Shown: in pieces, positions 20,328 through 33,100 of the stretch | Position numbering within the stretch: position 1 is the stretch's first letter | Layout of the letters: each line of letters begins with the position of its first letter | Origin: Trissonchulus latispiculum | Taxonomy: Eukaryota; Nematoda; Enoplea; Enoplida; Ironidae | DNA: 64,000 nt | Assembly: GCA_030248195.1 (NCBI GenBank) | Contig: JASAND010022912.1 | Coordinates: 1-64,000 of the forward strand | Direction: 5' to 3' | Notes under the pieces: generated by a model | Database searches by the model: none | The model's input: only the letters and a program-made list of their open reading frames with translations | What the model was told of the DNA's origin: nothing | Made by a program: the position numbers and the translations under genes

Positions 20328-20549
20328 TGTAACAACCCGGACTTTTGTCAATAATTGTTTTCAGTTTAATTAATTCTTATTAATTTTTATTATTTTGAGT
20401 ACAGCCTAATGTCACGAGTTCAGCCTAGTTACGTATGTTTTGTCTAAAGCGTCGAGTGCAGAACAGCTTAAACTATCTTTCATAGTTTTGTTTAGTCTAG
20501 TAAAATCTCTGATAGGAGCAAGTTGCGTTTCTCTTCGAAGTCAGCTACA
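20328..20549 (+). repeat. 3' LTR of the large gypsy element
   Basis: 222 bp, appears identical to 10952-11173, and is followed by AATT (20550-20553), the copy of the target duplication before the 5' LTR. Confidence 0.93.
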
Positions 20550-20804
20550 AATTTTCCTTACAATTCATATAATTTTACTTATTATTAATTTTTAATTAAT
20601 AAGTTCGTGTTCTTATTCAAGAATTGTACTTGTCTGAATTATATTTTCTCATTTTAGGTCTTGTAAGTCCCTTTAAGTTTTTAATTTTAATAAAATATTC
20701 TCAGTTTTGTATCTTTATTTTAAATTTCTTTAATTTTTGGGATGCGTACGTATAACTGTGCTCTGTTTATAATCAAGTACTTCAGATAAGAGTTTCTTTT
20801 TGAT

Positions 20805-22360
20805 ATGGAGAAACTGTCCGAGAGACGTACGTCCAGACGACTGCACGAAAAAGCCGAGCGAGAAGCCTCACTTTCCAACAGACGCGATCTGAAATCCTGT
20901 GGTTCATCCTACGTGGGCTGTCCGTCCATGCGTCTGAAGGCGAATTCTGTCAATGCCAAGCTACCGAAACGGATCACGACGAACCTGGCTCGTGCCAGGG
21001 CAGATTCGCTCCCTTCCAGACCGGTCAGTTCGACCAATCTGGCTCCCTTTCCTGAATTTGTTGGTCAGACACGTCATAATTCTCGTCGCGAGTCCACTTC
21101 GTCATCAGTGTCAATGGAATTCGGCAGCGCTCATGACCTATTCGACGATCCTAAAAAAGAAACCACCCAGTACGGGTCGGATACTGAATCGCTAGCGCAT
21201 TTCGATCCTGCGCAACATCGGTTAACCGGTCTGTCAGGCCAAATTCGCCTCCAGCATTCGTTTATTGATCGTCCACTGCCGAACCTCACCTGGAACATGG
21301 TCTCCTACGTCATCTACACCCCCGGTCCCAGCCTCCTATCGAGCTATGGGGACCGGACGGTCATCCTTCAGGATCCATTTTTGGGACAATTGCCTAATAC
21401 TGATCCGGTCTCCCCCTCAGGGACATTTTTATCTCTCGGGAATCTAGAAACTGGAGGCCTGGCTGCCCATGCTGGCCAACTGGTTAACCCAGCTCTTTCT
21501 TCTGCGGGGCTGGCGGACCTTAATCTGGACTTAGACCTGAACCTAGATTTGGGTCTCAATCCATCATTTGAGCCATTTTCTTCGAACGAAACTATTGTGT
21601 ACTCTTGGTCTCCTTCAGGGGAGCGCCGACTCTCCTGGGATCTATCTGCGTTGGGAGGACGCTGGACCGTTTTTGACCCACAGGTGAGTCACAATTTCGG
21701 CTTGACGCAGGGGGCCCTCCCCTCTGTGTCCATTGGCCCTATATTTGACACTACTTTGACTATTCACCAGTGCCTCGTCGATCGCGTCTTCCGCTGGCAC
21801 TGAACATGGGATCACGTTCTGGTCAATAGTTGGCCACACCCAGGTTCTCTTTTGAATTGTCAGAGGAGGGCGCGCCTCCCCCAGCTTTACCGGCTCAAGC
21901 AGCCTCACCATCTTTTACGGGTCCGGTCCGATTGGCCGCAGCTGTCAATGTCCTTCAGATGTCGCCTCACACGGTACGTATGCTGAATGACTATACGCAG
22001 TGGTTCAGATCGATAAATACCTTTAAGGGCAGAAAAAGCACGCTTGCGTTGTCCATCTTGCTGGACATGTTAGAAAGTATTTTTCGAGCAAGCGGTGCTA
22101 AGGAGGAACACAAACAGCCACTTTTATGTTATTAACTCGACGATTCCGTCAAGCAGGACTTGGCAGGTCAGTCGGCCGACTCGTACGAAGAACTGGTTTC
22201 CGTCTTGAAACAGTTCTACGAACCGATTGCGAAAACCCCCGACCAGTACGCTCGCGAGTGCGTCAGCAGCACTCGTCGGAGGCAAGTCACGAGTACCTCA
22301 ACGAACTACGTACTCTTGCTTGCAAGGGTTTCCCTATTAATGAAGACCCCAAATCCAGGG
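20805..22360 (+). pseudogene. Gag remnant of the older, interrupted gypsy element
   Basis: An ATG at 20805 opens 332 codons: a basic N-terminus (RRTSRRLHEKAERE), Ser/Pro-rich middle and an Asp-Leu repeat (DLNLDLDLNLDLGLN). It stops at 21803. Further frames continue with ADSYEELVSVLKQFYEPI and then EASHEYLNELRTLA, typical capsid-like helices of gypsy Gag, but they are broken by stops and frame changes. No zinc knuckle, protease or RT follows, so the internal part of the element has been deleted. The leader of this element is split by the younger insertion upstream. Confidence 0.6.
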
Positions 22361-23224
22361 AACTAGAAGGCCGAACGCGCGTCGCGACAATCCGGGGAAA
22401 TACGTGCATCTTGGTAATCGCGGATTACTTCACCCGGTAGCTGAAGCGTTTGCAATGCGAAATGAAACAACATAAACGGTCGCCTACTACTACTTCAACG
22501 GTTTCGTTTCTAGGTGGGGCGTGCCCTCAAATCTGCTGTCTGACCGCGGGACTAACTTCTTGTCCACACTGTTTACCGCTCTGTGCGAGCTTAGTGGATC
22601 GAAACTGCAACGAACAACATCCTACCATCCGCAAGCGAACGGCGTGGTCGAAAGACTGAATAAGATACTGCGAACGATTTTCAGCCGGTATGTGGATGTT
22701 TACCAGACCAATTGGGACGATTATTTGCCGTGGGCCCTTTGTACGTACCGGGCGTCCATCCATAGCTCTGTAGGGGATTCTCCCCATTTGTTATGACTGT
22801 CACAATCTGCGTCTTCCACTGGACCAGTTCTTTGACGGTCGTAATGATGAGGTCGTACAGAACTATGACTACTACAAACGGTCCCACCTCTCCGTCCTTC
22901 ATAAGGCGTGGACTGCAGCCCCCCCGGGCATGGACGTTTCAACGCAAAAAAGTCGGTTGGCTTTACGACAAGAAGGTCCGCCCGATCCACTACGAGCCAG
23001 GCATGCTGGTAATGAGAAAAATCACAGGAGGAACTCCTTCCGGCATGTGTCAGAAGTCACAGCCAAAATTCGACGGTCCGTACAGGATACTGGAGAAAAT
23101 GTCTGAAGTCAAATTCGAGATCCAGAAAGTTGGAGCTCAGTCTGGAGAAGAAATCATCCATATTGGGAAGCTGAAGCCATTTCTTGACCGTCCGGTCAGT
23201 AACCAGCCAGTACACCTAAAATAA
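22361..23224 (+). pseudogene. Integrase remnant of the older gypsy element
   Basis: The Gag remnant jumps directly to an integrase core. CILVIADYFTR supplies the first Asp region, then a stop at 22438. LLSDRGTNFLS holds the second Asp and HPQANGVVERLN the Glu. TNWDDYLPWALCTYRAS follows, with a stop near 22797. A C-terminal domain is readable later (HYEPGMLVMRK, KFDGPYRILEK, IGKLKPFLDRP), ending at 23224. Several frame changes and in-frame stops make it non-functional. RT and RNase H are missing, so an internal deletion fused gag to integrase. Confidence 0.8.
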
Positions 23225-25826
23225 GAAAAGGATTACGGTATCTTTTACTCATAACCGACAGTCCGCCACTTGGGTTGTTTTGTGTTTCCTGTCCTCTGTA
23301 TCTTGTCACTTCTACGTAGTCACGTGTTATTTATCTTTGGGTCTTACTGTAGCTACGTACTTGTGTCTTTTTGCAGTCGCACGAGGAAGGCTGTCCGCTA
23401 TAGATTTTCTGCTGGGTAGCTGGACGCCCCTCTAGAGCGTATATACCTATATAAGTGTCTATTGCTTAGTGCTTGCAATTTTCTTGTGCGTCTGTGTGTA
23501 CGCATGGGTTTATTTGCGGGCATAGCAAGCCTGCTATGTCTGCAATTTTACCTGTGTGTACGTACGTACATACTTGTGGGTTTTTGAAGTACACTTTAAC
23601 CCACTTCTCTCTGCCTGCCTGTGCACCTTTTGGGGGGTGGTATAATAAATTTTATAATTTGGGTGGGTAAAATTTACTTTACCTTCCCCCACACCCTTAA
23701 TTATAATTTTTATTTCTTTTTCATTTTCTTATCTACCCCCACTCCCAAAAGTGTCTGTGTTCACTAACGTATATGTGTACCTCTCCACACTCCCAACCCT
23801 CGTTCGTGTTTATGTATAATGGTTCTGGATGTCTGGTTGGTCACTTGTGCCGTGGGGCATCGGCCCGCACTTCTGGCGGCAAGTCCCTGACATTGGTCTG
23901 GTCGTCTTTGTCCATGGTTGTTGCCTGGCTATTCTACCATCTGTTGCATTCTTTGAGCTATGTGAAGTCTATTTTTGTGATTGTCTGTACTTTCTACAGA
24001 TTAATTCCTGTGATTAAATTGTTTGGCCAGAGATTTATTTTACCTTATCTAAATCTCTACACCGTGTAAAAATGTGCGTTTTGGGATAATGAATGTTTGG
24101 AAGGCTTGTACTTTGTGATTGATTGGCAGCACATTAAATGTGAGTTGTTTTTGGTTGTGGTCTCCACTTATGGAACCGGACTAGAAGTTTGTTCCTAAAC
24201 GCTTATCTTGTCGCATTCAAAATTATTCCTTTTTGATCCATTATGTTATGTTCTGTTGACCAGATCAAAGGTTATGTGAAATGTCAAATTCCAAATCTCA
24301 AAACTGGCAAGGGACGGAATATTCAGTTGCTTTGACACCCGTAAAACAAAAGCAGCTTTCCAACTTTCTATTATGCCAAAACGCACAATTTTTGTTAGGT
24401 AGGATTTAATGCACCAGCCTGGACCGGATAACACCACAGATCAAGCAGTTTCGTTTCAAAGATTTGATTTGATTTCAAATTTGACCCAAAAATCCAAAAC
24501 TCCAACCAGCAAAACTGCACGACCAACCCGTCGTGCTGTACAGTTTTTGTTAACAAGTCAACCGGTTAGGCATGGACCGGAAGCGATCCGATTTTCGGAA
24601 AAGTTTTGGCTCAGGACCAGCATACTCAAGGATTGTTGTTTTACTTATTCCTTCTAAGTCTATGACATTTTTATTTAGTATCTGGTACCAGATTATTGAC
24701 CGGATGTGATGGTTTTAGTGGATTTTCTTCCTCCTGAGAATTCCCAAAAATTATACTTTGTATTGGCTAACCTCAAATGTGAGCTCAGGACAAGCGCTCA
24801 CAGTTCGGTTCAAAAATATTTTGGTCAGAATTTAGTTAAGATTCTGAGGTTAGATTAAGATTCTAAGACCCCCATAGATTTCTGCTAGAACCATCGGATT
24901 AGAAGACACTAGTATTAATAACAAACTGCGTCGGCAGTCGAGTCCTATGAGGCAACTCTAATCTAATCTAATTACCTCAAGTTTTAGCTATCACACTTGG
25001 ACCCTACATATTGCCTAACACTAGTTAAACGCAGGATCCTGGAAAAACTGTTTCTATTAAGTTGCATGAGTTCACAAAAATCTGTGTTCACGATAATCCA
25101 GTAGCCATTGTCAAAATTTAAATTTGCGTTTCGTCAAATATGGTTACCTAATACTGGCAGGCTTTATGGTGCAGTAGTTACGTCATATTCTACAGGGGTA
25201 TCAGCATTGAATGCAGTTGAGTCACCGCGTCGCATTGTTGCAATAAGTGAACTCTTACAGTTGCCAGCCAAACATAGCCTGCTCTTGAACGAAAAATACT
25301 GCTCCGACATAAGTCTGAAGATACTTTTGAATGTCAAGAAGTTGTTGGCACAAGTGAATGTAAGACACATATAGTTTTGACGAATAAAAGTTTTTGTAGC
25401 CGTTGATGCTTCAAACTTTTGTCAAGTGCAAGCTTTCATGTTGTGAGCAATGTTAACAAGTTTGCATAATGTCTTCTTGTAGAGCCAGAATACGAAACAA
25501 ACGGAAGGAGAACCCTACATCACAGCCAACGCCAAGGTTACCTTCGGTGTGAGTATCCGTTGCATGATGCCACGTGTGAAACTGGAAGATGGGGTTATAT
25601 CTGCAAAATAAAAAACTACAATTACTAGCCCTGTTGAGAGGGCCCCCAGTGGGCTCTAAGTCTAAACCGGTTAGGAGAAGTGTCATCTGGGCATCAATTT
25701 TAGTATATAACTTTGGCTGGATACTAAAGTTGACACCGAATACCTAATTGACTGAGCAACCCGTGGCATTAAACTGGGCTGGCAGGCTGTTAAGAGTTTA
25801 TTCCATTGCTTTGAGGCTATTGCTAT

Positions 25827-25891
25827 GACAAAAGCACAGCAGTAGAGGCTAAGCTTGTTCTCTAACAAAAAGTGGCGAAGGGTCAAACTTG
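25827..25891. repeat. Direct repeat, copy 1 of 2 (about 65 bp)
   Basis: AAAAGCACAGCAGTAGAGGC...AAAAAGTGGCGAAGGGTCAA recurs at 26519-26582 in the same orientation with only a few differences. It is probably part of a dispersed transposon-derived repeat, not a gene. Confidence 0.75.
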
Positions 25892-26518
25892 AAATCAGCA
25901 GTTCTGAAAGAAATACTGTCTTAATTGTTCGCAACTAATTTTTGAACACTATCAATTTTCTTGCTTCCTTGAACCCTACCAATCTGCATCGTATCTCGTC
26001 TATGCTAAGCACAGGCTACTTTTAGGTGACATTTATAATATAACACCCTTTCCGTTTCATGTATGCAGTTTGTCTTGCTTGGTTTTACGTTACTCCGCTA
26101 CATATTTAACTAAATAGCGACAAACTAATTGCCTTCACAAAAGCCACCAGATGTTTACGACATAAAACTAATTCTTATTCCCCTTAATTTTTGCTGAACG
26201 GTACTATGATAGATCAACGACTTGCCGAACACCCCTTCCTACTTGTAGGCATGAGTCACCTCATTGGTCCTACTTCCTAAAGATTAAAAGGATTAGATTG
26301 AGATTAATCCGCATTAAGGAAACAGCACTTAAGACAAAGGGCGTAAAATTTAATTTTATTTTTTTAATGCAAAAAGGATTAAAGTCTTAATCTAATCCTG
26401 TTTCTGTATTCCCATTTCGGATGAAAAAATCAAGAAGAGTTAATTTCAATCCGACCTGTTTAATAGCTGTTTCTTTAAAGACTTGAGAAGAAGATTTGGA
26501 AACTTGAGCACCGTCTTG

Positions 26519-26582
26519 GCAAAAGCACAGCAGTAGAGGCTATGCTTGTTCTCAAACAAAAAGTGGCGAAGGGTCAAACTTG
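26519..26582. repeat. Direct repeat, copy 2 of 2 (about 65 bp)
   Basis: Same sequence as 25827-25891 with a handful of substitutions, 0.7 kb downstream. Confidence 0.75.
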
Positions 26583-27483
26583 ATAAATTGAAACATGGCA
26601 CTGTCAGCAATCTTTGTAACGTGCCCATGCAACAAAATCAGTTTACTATCCCAGATAGCAAACTCCATCCAAGGAGAACATCGATAAGCAATATGTATTT
26701 CCAGTAGTGTGATAAGTTGTACCTCCACTATATTATTCGGCATAAAGTAACCTCAAAAGCAAATAGAATCAGTAGCCGTGATAAAACTTCTGCTAATGCT
26801 GCATATGGCCATCATAATACTTATAATATACAATTGGTTTGACTTGGAACCAAGTTGAAAACTTAATTACAGATTTAAGTCGAATTAGTTTCCTTCTTAG
26901 ACTATATTAGAGAACAAATAGACCCAGAAGTTTAAAACCAAGATTCATTCTAAAAATTGTAACTTATCTTAGTTTAGAGCAGCCAACCACCAGCTCGTAG
27001 TAGATGCGATCCAGGTTTTAACTAAACTCAGTTTACTATCTTTAATTGCAGAAAGAATCTTTTACATTTTTCTTCATTTCCAGAATTTCTTGCTTTAACC
27101 TTCATTTTATTATAACTGAAATTTAACTTTAGCTGAAACAAGCTGTATAAAACCAGGACCAGAATTTAGAGAATGCACCTTCCACCTCCTAAACCAAAAT
27201 TAATTAGCATTATTTAATTACTTACATCATTTGTTTGACTCTCTCTCGATGTGCATCATTTATAAAAAGAGGAAGAGTTGCCCTTGCATCCTGTGATCTA
27301 CAGTGCTCTCGTGCTTCTGCGTAAGTCATGCTTGTACCAATAAATACTTTGTGGCATCCGTATTGAGTTGTCTCCCATCCTTTTGGACAGGTGAAGGCTA
27401 CAATAAGTCACTTCAGGATCAAGCTCTGCTTAATACTGCTATAGTACTGGAAAAAATTGGAACTCATTCAAAGCACTCACTGA

Positions 27484-28173
27484 CAGTGATGAAACCGGGT
27501 CATCGGGTCACCGGGTCAGTTCGGGTCACTTTTTGGACCTGGTCATGGGGTCAAAGCTTCGACCCGGTCTTGACCCGGTTTTCTGGATTTACCACAAGTT
27601 TTAGAAATTTTGGGCAGGTTTAATTCTTGTTCGATGTGCAATTTGCTTTTTTCTTAAATTTTGGTCTTGAGCATTTCTACAGCTGGAGCAGAAGTAATTT
27701 AATTCTGGTCTCTGGCAGACTGGTTACTGTTTTGCTTTATCAGTACCAGGATCATTGTATAAATCTATTTACAACTATAGGGCTTCCAGATTATTTTTGC
27801 CACCAAGGCAAATTTTAAAAGAAAACTGAACAATTACTCAATATAATATAAAAAACCAAATTTTTTAAGTACTCAGTGGTTAGGACAAGTACTCCTAGAC
27901 CCCTGCAAAATATCGCAGACGGATAAATTATTGGTTTTGCCATTTTCTGCATTAATAGACAAAATGCTGGAGTCTTATTAAATATTTTTCAGAAGTACTA
28001 GAGCAAACACATGTAGTAGTTATTCTTTCTGTGGTGATGATGGAACATGGAACCCAAAAGTTTAGTGTTCTTATGCAAAATCAGTTTCAGATTTTTGGAA
28101 TGGAAACCTGGTCACCGGATCAAGGTTTAACCAGGTTACCAGGTCGAGCCTAAGTGACCCGGTTCCATCACTG
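27484..28173. mobile_element. hAT-like non-autonomous element (MITE)
   Basis: The ends are inverted repeats: CAGTGATGAAACCGGGTCA on the left and the complement of CAGTGATGGAACCGGGTCA on the right (18 of 19). They are flanked by 8-bp near-identical duplications, CTCACTGA (27476-27483) and CTCGCTGA (28174-28181). The CA-G-x-G-style ends and 8-bp duplication are hallmarks of hAT transposons. Subterminal regions carry repeated CGGGTC/ACCCGG words, typical of transposase-binding repeats. No transposase is encoded. Confidence 0.85.
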
Positions 28174-28305
28174 CTCGCTGAAGGGATGAAACTTGCTGAG
28201 CCTGTTGGTGGGAGGCTAAGGGCTGAGGCTCCACTGTCATCAAACTTGTGCGCTAAATCTCACTCTACCTTTGATACAAACTCCTTCAAATTTTAATGCA
28301 ACTGT

Positions 28306-28378
28306 GACCTCGGTAGCTCAGTCGGCAGAGCGATCAAGCGCTAATCTAGAAGGCGTGGGTTCGAATTCCACCTAAGGC
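28306..28378 (+). tRNA. tRNA-like sequence, probable pseudogene or SINE head
   Basis: A D-arm/A-box (TAGCTCAGTCGGCAGAGC) and a T-arm (GTGGG-TTCGAAT-TCCAC, with one G-U pair) are both well formed. The anticodon arm is poor: an extra base precedes it, position 33 is not T, and the loop would present CTA. The acceptor stem has two mismatches. This fits a tRNA-derived repeat or a decayed tRNA better than a working tRNA. Confidence 0.5.
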
Positions 28379-28614
28379 TAGAAGGACTGACAGTAAAGTT
28401 TCGTTAATTAGGATAACTGAGATGCTCACGTCAGTGCAAACTAATTTGTTCTTTCAGACTAACAGCATTTTGTAACAATAGCCTGTCGAATTTGTTGAAA
28501 ATCTTAAGTTAGACCTAGCCATCGGAAGAAATGGTTTTAACCAATAGTGTTAACAATAAGAAATGTCAGTAATCGTAACTTTACTATATACCTGTAGTAG
28601 TACTAATGTATGGT

Positions 28615-28650
<36 letters not shown>

Positions 28651-28651
28651 A
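28615..28651. repeat. (GTA)n microsatellite
   Basis: About twelve GTA units, followed by degenerate GTGGTG repeats to about 28675. It produces a spurious poly-Val frame. Confidence 0.95.
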
Positions 28652-28679
28652 TAGCGGTGGTGGTGGTAGTGGTAGCATC

Positions 28680-29928
28680 AGGAGTAATAGGCAGAGATGT
28701 GGTATCTGAAGGAGTAGTACTCAGGGATGTAGCTACTACTTCAGTAGTAGCAGCTGTCTTGCACGGAGTGTCCGGTAGAAAGTTACAACTGGTTGGCTTT
28801 TCCAGGTTCTCCAGGGCGTCTTGAAAACAGTTTAAAAGGCTTGCTTCCTTTTGTGAGTTGGTAGGACATCTACAAAACGATACAGCTTGTTAAATACTGT
28901 GATTTATATTCTAGTTTTATGAGCCATGACGGTATGTGGTTTACCTACATATTTCCTATCATCCACACAATTAAACTATTAACCGCACATTTCGATCCTA
29001 AAGGGTGTTGTAAATATGTCATAGCTAAAAATGAAAAACACCACTCAACAGAGACATATGAGCTGTCGGCAGCCTACGACCTACATTTTCAAACAAGCCA
29101 AGTCTGGTGTTCACTAGAGCTACTGTTCCTGTAATTACCCAAGTCTGACGGCGCACTTGCCGAACTCTTCCTTGCAACGTTCAGCAATACATCCATCAAT
29201 AAATGAACAGAACAGAGGAAGCCTAGTCCACGTTTCGTAAGGATTCCATTTAATGCACCTGGAATTGCAAGCGAGCAGTTCAAAGTTTATGTGATGATTG
29301 CATTGAATCTGTCATTGAACATGTACTGAACTTCAGGTAATGTATGCGAAAGTTAGTAGTCAAAATCTGCAAACACTTACTACATAGTGCCAGCAAGGCA
29401 AGCAAGTATACCTGCGACCCCACAAAAATTATTGTAACTACAATAATAATAGCTAGAAAGACTGGACTAAGCACAGTGGGTTGATTACTTAGTTAAGCCT
29501 TAATCTCTAGGCTCCCTGACCTTCTGATTCCTGTCGCCATAAGTCCGAAAAAGATCCAGTTACATAAAGTTGTCAATGTCAAAGAAATAATTTATTTAAT
29601 ACATGTAATTACTTGGCATCCACTTTCAAAGCACAAGACAACCCTTTGTCGAAGAAGACACGCTGATTTCCAAGTAGCATTCTGTAACAATTGCTGGATT
29701 CCTTCCTCGTATTTCTTTCTAGGCGTCTCCAGCACCTGCACACAGACAATCAAAACACGTGCATGCATTACAATTTACAGATTTGTAACCTCTGCAATAC
29801 AGTTTTTCTGTGGAAATCCTTCAACCCTTTCAGTTGGACCTGCCTAGTGCTCAGGAACCAAAAATTTGCTTGCCTAAAATACTGGACGTTTTTGCATTTC
29901 GATAAACAAATTCATTGTCTCTTAGAAG
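28680..29928. other. Non-coding stretch
   Basis: No gene, inverted repeat or RNA is recognisable; only short open frames without domains are present. Confidence 0.5.
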
Positions 29929-29933
29929 TTATT

Positions 29934-30078
29934 TGTTAGGTGCCACACAAGCAATAACAAACAACCGTACTGTATTAACGACACCACGAACAATCACAAC
30001 AACGGAGTATGGTGAAGCTAAACTGTTTTGCATATGATACTATTTTGCATAATTAGGGATTGATCTTCATACATATCA
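29934..30078 (-). repeat. 3' LTR of the compact gypsy element
   Basis: 145 bp, matches 33460-33604 base for base on reading. It is preceded on its coding strand by the polypurine tract at about 30083-30093. TSD TTATT lies at 29929-29933. Confidence 0.95.
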
Positions 30079-30082
30079 ATAT

Positions 30083-30093
30083 CTCCCCTTTAT
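30083..30093 (-). promoter_or_regulatory. Polypurine tract
   Basis: The minus strand reads AAAGGGGAGA a few bases before the 3' LTR. This is the usual position and composition of the plus-strand primer of LTR retrotransposons. Confidence 0.75.
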
Positions 30094-30107
30094 GGAATGA
30101 GGAATCA

Positions 30108-33100
30108 TTACCGATAGTATTCGTCAGTTTGAGGATTCCATTTTAAAGGGGGACGAGTTGTCCGAGTGGACCGCCGCAGCGGTACTGGTTCTGGAATGTC
30201 CTGCTGTGGCTCGGCTACCGCCGCAACGCCTGGAGGGGCAGGCATTGGTCGAAAACAGCAGCCATCAAATTCCTCGCCAATGTCAAACTGTGGGGAGCGA
30301 ATGGGACGTTTTTGCATCTGATCAACGTGTCGGTGGCATACCTCTCCGGAAGGGAGCTGAAGTCGATACATGAGGTTCCCCTTTTTTGCGAGAATTTTGG
30401 CGGGAATCCATTTGGGACTGTTGCCGTAACCACGAACCCATACAACAGTACCCACAAGAAAAGGCGTTCGAACAGGAGACTCTGGGTGAAATCTACCTTT
30501 CTGTTTTGGACACAAGAAGGTCCAACAAGTGTTCAGGTCTCGTCCAAGGAAAAGTTTAGCTGGGGTGTCCCCAGTAAGCGAATTACCAGTACCAGGGTGA
30601 CTTAAGTGAAGAAGGTCTAAGAAATAAGGTCTCAGAGGATTCGGAATGACCACGCGACGGCCCCAAAAGACGCAATCGGCATGTAATGTCAATTCGGACT
30701 TTCGACGCCAGAAAGGTAACAAGGAGGGATTGGGCTTTGGCGGCCAACCATGCGCGACGAATCGAATAACTTGCGACAAGATTCGATCACGAAGCGACTC
30801 AAAAGCAATTTTCTCCAACGTACATGGGATCTGATCTGCTACTTCAGACAAAATGGTGAAAATCTCAGAACAGGCCTCATCTTCGGAAGGCTGGCCCGAG
30901 ATAGGAAGGCGGGAGAGCGCATCAGCATTACCATGGCGATCAGTAGGGCGGAAATCAATAGTATATTGGTGGGCCTTCAACTTCAAAGCCCACCGCTGTA
31001 GACGCCCCAAGGTTAAAGGGCTAGCTACCTGTGGATTAAAAATGTGAATTAAGGGTTTATGATCAGTTAGCAAGAGAAACTGACGACCATAAACATATTC
31101 GTGAAATTTGGTCAAACCAAAAATGATGGCCAGGCCTTCCTTTTCAATTTGAGAATAACGGCGCTCAGCCTCCTTAAGCGATCGCGAAGCGTAAGCAATG
31201 GGACGCTCGGAACCATCCGGCAAGCGGTGGGAAACGACAGCACCTACTCCAAAAGGAGAAGCATCGCAGGCTAGGATAAGTGGAAGGTTTTCGTTGTAAG
31301 GCATTAAAACTGCCGGACTTTGCAACAAGCGTTTGAGTTCAGAAAACGCTTCATCGCAAAGGGGGCTCCAATTCCAAGGAACGTTTTTGCGTCGTAAGTA
31401 ATTAAGAGGAGAGACCAAAGACGAGAAATTGGGAATAAAATTAGAATAGTAATTCGCCAATCCAAGAAATGAAATGAGCTCCGAAGGGTTCTTTGGAGCA
31501 GGAATGTTAAGCAAGGCTTCGATTTTCTTGGGGGAAGGATGTATGCCGTCGGCATCCAAAACATGTCCCAGATAATCCACACAAGGACGAAAAAATTCAC
31601 ACTTGGGCAAACCTAATTTAATTCCGTGATGGCGGCAGGAGTCAAACACATGCTTAAGATTTGCCAAGTGTTCATTGTCGTCTTGACCCGTAACGCAAAT
31701 ATCGTCAAGAAAGATGCTAACACCCGGCAAATTCCCAAAAATTCGTTCCATGGTGGCTTGGAACACGGCCGGAGCCGACGATAAGCCAAACTGGAGCCGT
31801 TTGCATTTATATAGGCCCCTGTGAGTATTAATGCACGCCAACATTTGACTGTCAGGATCCAAGTCCAGCTGCAGGTACGCTTGAGCCATATCCAATTTAG
31901 AAAAGGATTTCCCACCCTTAAGTTTTTGCGTAAGGTCAAAAAATTTTGGCAAAGGATACTGATCAACACAAAGGTGGGGATTCACCGAAACGCTATAATC
32001 CCCGCACAACCTGATTTTACCACTTGGTTTCACCACAGGTACAACTGGGGCAGCAACAGTTGCAAAGGAAACTGGCTCAAGAACACCCTTCTTACACAAG
32101 TCATCCAACTCTTCTTCCACTTTAGATTTCAGGGCATAAGGAATAGGTCGAGCCTTATTAAATTTGGGAGTTGCTCCCGGCTTTAACGACAGTTTAACCG
32201 GGGGAACGCCCACAATATGTCCAAGTCCTTCGGTAAATAGTTCACCGTAGTCCATAAGAAGGGCCTTCACAGACTGAGGCAAAGTCTGTGAACTGACGTC
32301 AGTTAATACGTTAGAAATAGTGACATGAAGCAATGAAATTAGGTCCCTCCCTAACAAAGCAGGACCATCGACATCAGCGACCAAAATAGCTTGCGAAATA
32401 GAATGACCATTTAGTTGTACAGTAGCTTTCAGCTGACCGGCGACAGGAATGCTATTTCCGCTATAGCATTTGAGGCGAATTGGGCAAGGGTCCAATTTGG
32501 CAGAGGGAAAAATGTCCTGCACAAGAGGAAAGGGTAATACAGAACGCCCGGCACCGGTGTCCACTTCCATAGCGACAGTCTTATTATTGATAGTAGGACG
32601 AACGACAATTGGAGACGTAGATGATGCGACAGAACGAATGAAATAAATTGGGTTAACATCGTCGTCATTAATCGCGACAGGCACAGTATGCTTCACGTTA
32701 TCCTTGCGGTTCGACTTGGCTGAGCGGCAAGCAGCTGCAATGTGCCCCATTTTGGAACATGAATGGCAAACAGAATTTTTGAATTTACAGTCGGGTGCCC
32801 AGTGACCGCGCTTGCCGCACCGCCAACAGGAACCGGAGGACTTCGACTGAGGATAATGGTTGCTCCTCTGCTTCGAGGAAGACGAACGGTAAGCAGGTTC
32901 GGTAATATTGGCCACAGGCACAGCAGATTTCGTACTGATCTCCTTCGCCTGGCGAGTCGCAGATTCCATACCAGTAGAGATTTCGATTGCTTTCTGCAGA
33001 GTTAAGTCCGACTCCGCAAGCAAGCGGCGTTGCATTTGCTCTGAGTTAATACCACAAACGAGACGGTCACGAAGTGAATCATCCAAATCACTGAAGTTGC

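Larger units (their letters stand above)
10952..20549 (+). mobile_element. Complete young Ty3/gypsy-class retrotransposon with env-like, NADAR-like and SGNH-like modules
   Basis: 222-bp LTRs (10952-11173 and 20328-20549) begin TGTAACAACC and end GCTACA. They look identical when read side by side. AATT precedes the left LTR (10948-10951) and follows the right one (20550-20553), a 4-bp target duplication. In between, in order, are Gag with a CCHC knuckle, a glycoprotein-like ectodomain with membrane anchor, aspartic protease, RT, RNase H, integrase, a NADAR-like domain, an SGNH-hydrolase-like domain and a proline-rich tail. These occupy overlapping frames (0, 1, 2, 1, 0). The RT-RNase H-integrase order places it in the Ty3/gypsy class (Metaviridae). 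The env position before protease and the two enzyme-like modules after integrase are not usual for that class. LTR identity implies recent insertion. Confidence 0.93.
23225..27483. other. Non-coding stretch with decayed repeats
   Basis: From 23225 to about 24060 lies C/T-rich sequence with TACGTACGTA blocks and a GGGGTGG/CCCCCAC pair around 23633 and 23689. It may be the 3' end or LTR of the older gypsy element, but I could not pair it with a 5' counterpart. Beyond it are short direct repeats (see 25827 and 26519) and no recognisable gene. Confidence 0.4.

Noticed and set aside
28606..28824. Poly-valine frame
   Set aside because: Produced by the GTA microsatellite.
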